Origin: Streptomyces sp. SDr-06 | GTDB lineage: Bacteria > Actinomycetota > Actinomycetes > Streptomycetales > Streptomycetaceae | Direction: 5' to 3' | NCBI RefSeq assembly: GCF_003324565.1 | Contig: NZ_QOLA01000012.1 | Coordinates: forward strand, 124,001-188,000 | DNA: 64,000 nt | Shown here: one piece after another, positions 61,982 through 64,000 of the stretch | How the letters are laid out: every line of letters starts with the position of its first letter | Numbering within the stretch: the first letter of the stretch is position 1 | Notes under the pieces: generated by a model | Databases searched by the model: none | Told to the model about the DNA's origin: nothing | The model's input: only the letters and a program-made list of their open reading frames with translations | Made by a program: the position numbers and the translations under genes

Positions 61982-62020
61982 GGTGGGCCCGCGATTCCGG
62001 TCAGGAACCGCGGGCCCACC
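61982..62020 (-). terminator. hairpin terminator of the right-edge importer operon
   Basis: 12-bp arms GGTGGGCCCGCG/CGCGGGCCCACC, with an inner TTCC/GGAA extension, 14 nt after the stop of the ATPase gene at 62035. Confidence 0.8.
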
Positions 62021-62034
62021 TGTTGGTGAACGCG

Positions 62035-63183
62035 TCAGGCCGCGCCGACCACGTCCTTCTCCTCGGCGAAGTGGCATGCCGACTCGTGCGCGACCGGGCT
62101 GTCCAGACCCTGGAAGCGCTCCGGGATCGCGAGCAGCGGGAGCTCGGTCGAGCAGCGGTCCTCCGCCTTCCAGCACCGGGTGCGGAAGCGGCAGCCCGAC
62201 GGCGGGTTCGCGGGCGAGGGGACGTCACCGGTGAGGATGATCCGCTCGCGGTGCTCGCGCGCATCGGGGTCGGGGACCGGAACGGCCGACAGCAGCGCCT
62301 GGGTGTAGGGGTGCGTCGGGTGCTCGTAGATCTGCTGGTCGGTGCCGATCTCGGCCATCTTGCCGAGGTACATCACGCCGACCCGGTCGGAGATGTGCCG
62401 CACGATCGACAGGTCGTGCGCGATGAACACGTACGACAGGTTGAACTCGTTCTGCAGCTTCTCCATCAGGTTGATCACCTGGGCCTGGACGGACACGTCC
62501 AGGGCGGAGACCGGCTCGTCGCAGATGATGATCTCGGGGTTCAGCGCGAGGCCGCGGGCGATGCCGATGCGCTGGCGCTGACCGCCGGAGAACTGGTGCG
62601 GGTACCGGTTGATGTACTCCGGGTTGAGGCCCACGACGTCCAGGAGCTCCTGGACCTTGCGGCGCCGGTCGCCCTTGGGAGCCACCTCGGGGTGGATCTC
62701 GTAGGGCTCCCCGATGATGTCGCCGACCGTCATGCGCGGGTTCAACGACGTGTACGGGTCCTGGAACACCATCTGGATGTTGCGGCGGACCGCCTTCAGC
62801 GCGCGCCCGGACAGCTTGGTGATGTCCTGGCCCTTGTAGAAGACCTCGCCGGCGGTCGCCCGCTCCAGCGTCATGAGCAGCCGGGCGACGGTGGACTTGC
62901 CGCAGCCGGACTCGCCCACGATGCCCAGGGTCTCGCCCTGGTACAGGTCGAAGGAGATCCCGTCGACGGCCTTGACCGCGCCGACCTGCTTCCTGAACAG
63001 GATGCCGCTGGTCAGCGGGAAGTGCTTGACCAGATTGCGGACCTGGAGGATCGGCTCGCCCCGGTCGACCGGCGCGTCGAGGATCGCCTCGACCTCACTG
63101 GTCGTGGAGGCGTCCGCCTTGACGACGTCGGTGACGTTGGGGGTGGCGTCCACGGCCTCGTCCTTCTTGTCGAGCTCAGCCAT
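62035..63183 (-). CDS. peptide ABC transporter ATP-binding protein, probable BldKE
   Basis: A 382-residue OppF-type ATPase. A 40-residue acidic N-terminus (MAELDKKDEAVDATPN) precedes LVKHFPLTSGILFRKQVGAV, Walker A GESGCGKS, FQDPYTSLNPRMTVGD, FSGGQRQRIGIARGLAL, ICDEPVSALDV and PPSGCRFRTRCWKAEDRCST. It overlaps the OppD gene by 8 nt and ends in a terminator, so it is the last gene of its operon. In S. coelicolor the bldK operon (oligopeptide import needed for aerial growth) ends at this place, so this is probably bldKE; that rests on recalled order, not on a search. Confidence 0.88.
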   Translation of the reverse strand: MAELDKKDEAVDATPNVTDVVKADASTTSEVEAILDAPVDRGEPILQVRNLVKHFPLTSGILFRKQVGAVKAVDGISFDLYQGETLGIVGESGCGKSTVARLLMTLERATAGEVFYKGQDITKLSGRALKAVRRNIQMVFQDPYTSLNPRMTVGDIIGEPYEIHPEVAPKGDRRRKVQELLDVVGLNPEYINRYPHQFSGGQRQRIGIARGLALNPEIIICDEPVSALDVSVQAQVINLMEKLQNEFNLSYVFIAHDLSIVRHISDRVGVMYLGKMAEIGTDQQIYEHPTHPYTQALLSAVPVPDPDAREHRERIILTGDVPSPANPPSGCRFRTRCWKAEDRCSTELPLLAIPERFQGLDSPVAHESACHFAEEKDVVGAA

Positions 63184-64000
63184 GGATCGTCTCCTTCCAG
63201 AAGTGGCAGGCGCTGCCGCGGCCGACCAGATCGGTGCCGTCCTGCTCGGTCACCGGCAGCAGGGCCGGGACCTCCTCGCGGCAGATGTCCTGCGCCTGCG
63301 GGCAGCGCGGGTTGAAGGCGCAACCGGTCGGGATCTTCAGGAGGTTGGGCGGCAGCCCCTTGATCGCGTACAGCTCCTGGCCCTTCTGGTCCAGGCGCGG
63401 GATCGAGGCGAGCAGTCCCTTGGTGTACGGGTGCGCGGGGCGCTTGTAGATCTCGTGCACCGGGGCCTGCTCGACGATGCGGCCCGCGTACATCACCGCG
63501 ATCTTGTCCGCGACGTCGGCCACCACGCCGAGGTCGTGGGTGATCAGGATCAGGCCCATGTTGTACTCGCGCTGCAACTCCGCGAGCAGGTCCATGACCT
63601 GGGCCTGGACGGTCACGTCGAGCGCGGTGGTCGGCTCGTCCGCGATGATCAGGTCCGGCTCCAGGGCGAGCGCCATCGCGATCATGATGCGCTGGCGCAT
63701 GCCGCCGGAGAACTGGTGGGGGTAGTCGGTGACCCGGGCCTTGGCGGCCGGGATCTTGACCTTGTCCATCAGCTCGATGGCCTTGAGCTTGGCGTCCTTG
63801 CGGGACAGCCCCTGGTGCACCTGGAACATCTCGCCGAGCTGGTAGCCGACGTTCAGCACCGGGTTGAGCGCGGAGAGCGCGTCCTGGAAGATCATCGCGA
63901 TCTTCCGGCCACGGATCTTGCGGCGCTCCTCGTTGGACATCTTGAGCATGTCCTGGCCGTGGAAGAGGATCTCGCCCTGCGGGATCTTCCCCGGCGGCAT
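63176..64000 (-). CDS. peptide ABC transporter ATP-binding protein, probable BldKD, partial
   Basis: The 3' part of an OppD-type ATPase cut by the window edge; 274 residues are visible. Present are the Q-loop FQDALSALNPVLNVGYQL, signature FSGGMRQRIMIAMALAL, Walker B IIADEPTTALDV, switch THDLGVVADVADK and the tail KIPTGCAFNPRCPQAQDIC. Walker A lies outside. The residues before MPPGKIPQGE must also lie outside, so the leftmost Met shown is not the start. It precedes the probable bldKE with an 8-nt overlap. Confidence 0.9.
   Translation of the reverse strand: MPPGKIPQGEILFHGQDMLKMSNEERRKIRGRKIAMIFQDALSALNPVLNVGYQLGEMFQVHQGLSRKDAKLKAIELMDKVKIPAAKARVTDYPHQFSGGMRQRIMIAMALALEPDLIIADEPTTALDVTVQAQVMDLLAELQREYNMGLILITHDLGVVADVADKIAVMYAGRIVEQAPVHEIYKRPAHPYTKGLLASIPRLDQKGQELYAIKGLPPNLLKIPTGCAFNPRCPQAQDICREEVPALLPVTEQDGTDLVGRGSACHFWKETIHG

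Noticed and set aside
1..64000. CRISPR arrays, tRNA or rRNA genes, insertion sequences, prophage genes
   Set aside because: No regularly spaced repeats, no transposase or integrase motifs and no tRNA-like cloverleaf noticed by eye; a tRNA scan was not possible.

Overview
The window is a GC-rich stretch (roughly 70 % or more by eye) of a Streptomyces-type chromosome. The strong third-position GC bias, frequent GTG and TTG starts, GGAGG-like ribosome binding sites, long perfect-stem terminators and the gene order all point there. No rRNA, tRNA, CRISPR array, phage or transposase gene was seen. From memory, the order runs parallel to the Streptomyces coelicolor block that ends in the bldK oligopeptide-permease locus. 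Two parts also recall mycobacterial order: TetR, DUF3107, ferritin-like protein and DEAD helicase (near Rv3208-Rv3211), and corA, MgtE-N, mrp, tatB, htrA, rseA, sigE, O-methyltransferase, DUF3117, tag, DivIVA-like, folP2, LOG and dapE (near Rv1202-Rv1239). These names and orders are recalled, not searched.

Left part (1-14.2 kb): a TetR regulator, DUF3107, an O-acyltransferase, a ferritin-like MiaE-type protein, a long DEAD-box helicase with a repetitive Lys/Arg/Ala tail, an alpha/beta hydrolase, a NYN-domain protein, a 50-residue conserved-looking small protein, MarC, a PHP phosphoesterase, a zinc-ribbon protein, an MFS exporter broken by a one-base frameshift, and a suppressor-of-fused-like protein.

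Middle part (14.2-33 kb): magnesium-related genes (CorA, and an MgtE-N/CBS protein without membrane domain translationally coupled to DUF1003), the Fe-S carrier Mrp, and the envelope-stress group TatB, HtrA, anti-sigma and ECF sigma E. An O-methyltransferase, DUF3117, enoyl-CoA hydratase, 3-methyladenine glycosylase, a DivIVA-like protein, a FolP2-type pterin enzyme, a LOG-family protein and DapE follow. DapC and ferredoxin lie a little further on, so two lysine/diaminopimelate steps are encoded close together.

Right part (33-49.6 kb): secreted and membrane proteins of unknown role, a GNAT enzyme, a SirB1/transglutaminase-like protein, a C39-like peptidase, an ABC exporter with its own two-component system (ATPase, permease, kinase and regulator overlapping or close), a large membrane-anchored peptidoglycan-binding protein, MshB (mycothiol biosynthesis) and a DPP-IV-like S9 peptidase.

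Far right (49.9-64 kb): two complete oligopeptide ABC importers and the end of a third. The plus-strand one has the order permease, binding protein, permease, ATPase, ATPase, as in bldK. The minus-strand one has binding protein, permease, permease, ATPase, ATPase. The two ATPase genes at the right edge fit the 3' end of the bldK operon itself. A DPP-IV-type peptidase beside three peptide importers suggests a locus devoted to oligopeptide uptake, for nutrition or signalling. The points most worth a second look are the MFS frameshift, the non-ATG/GTG starts of the helicase (CTG) and O-methyltransferase (ATT), the small ORFs and hairpin in the corA leader, the palindromic CATGAC sites before the ABC/two-component operon, and strong hairpins placed directly after both peptide-binding-protein genes.
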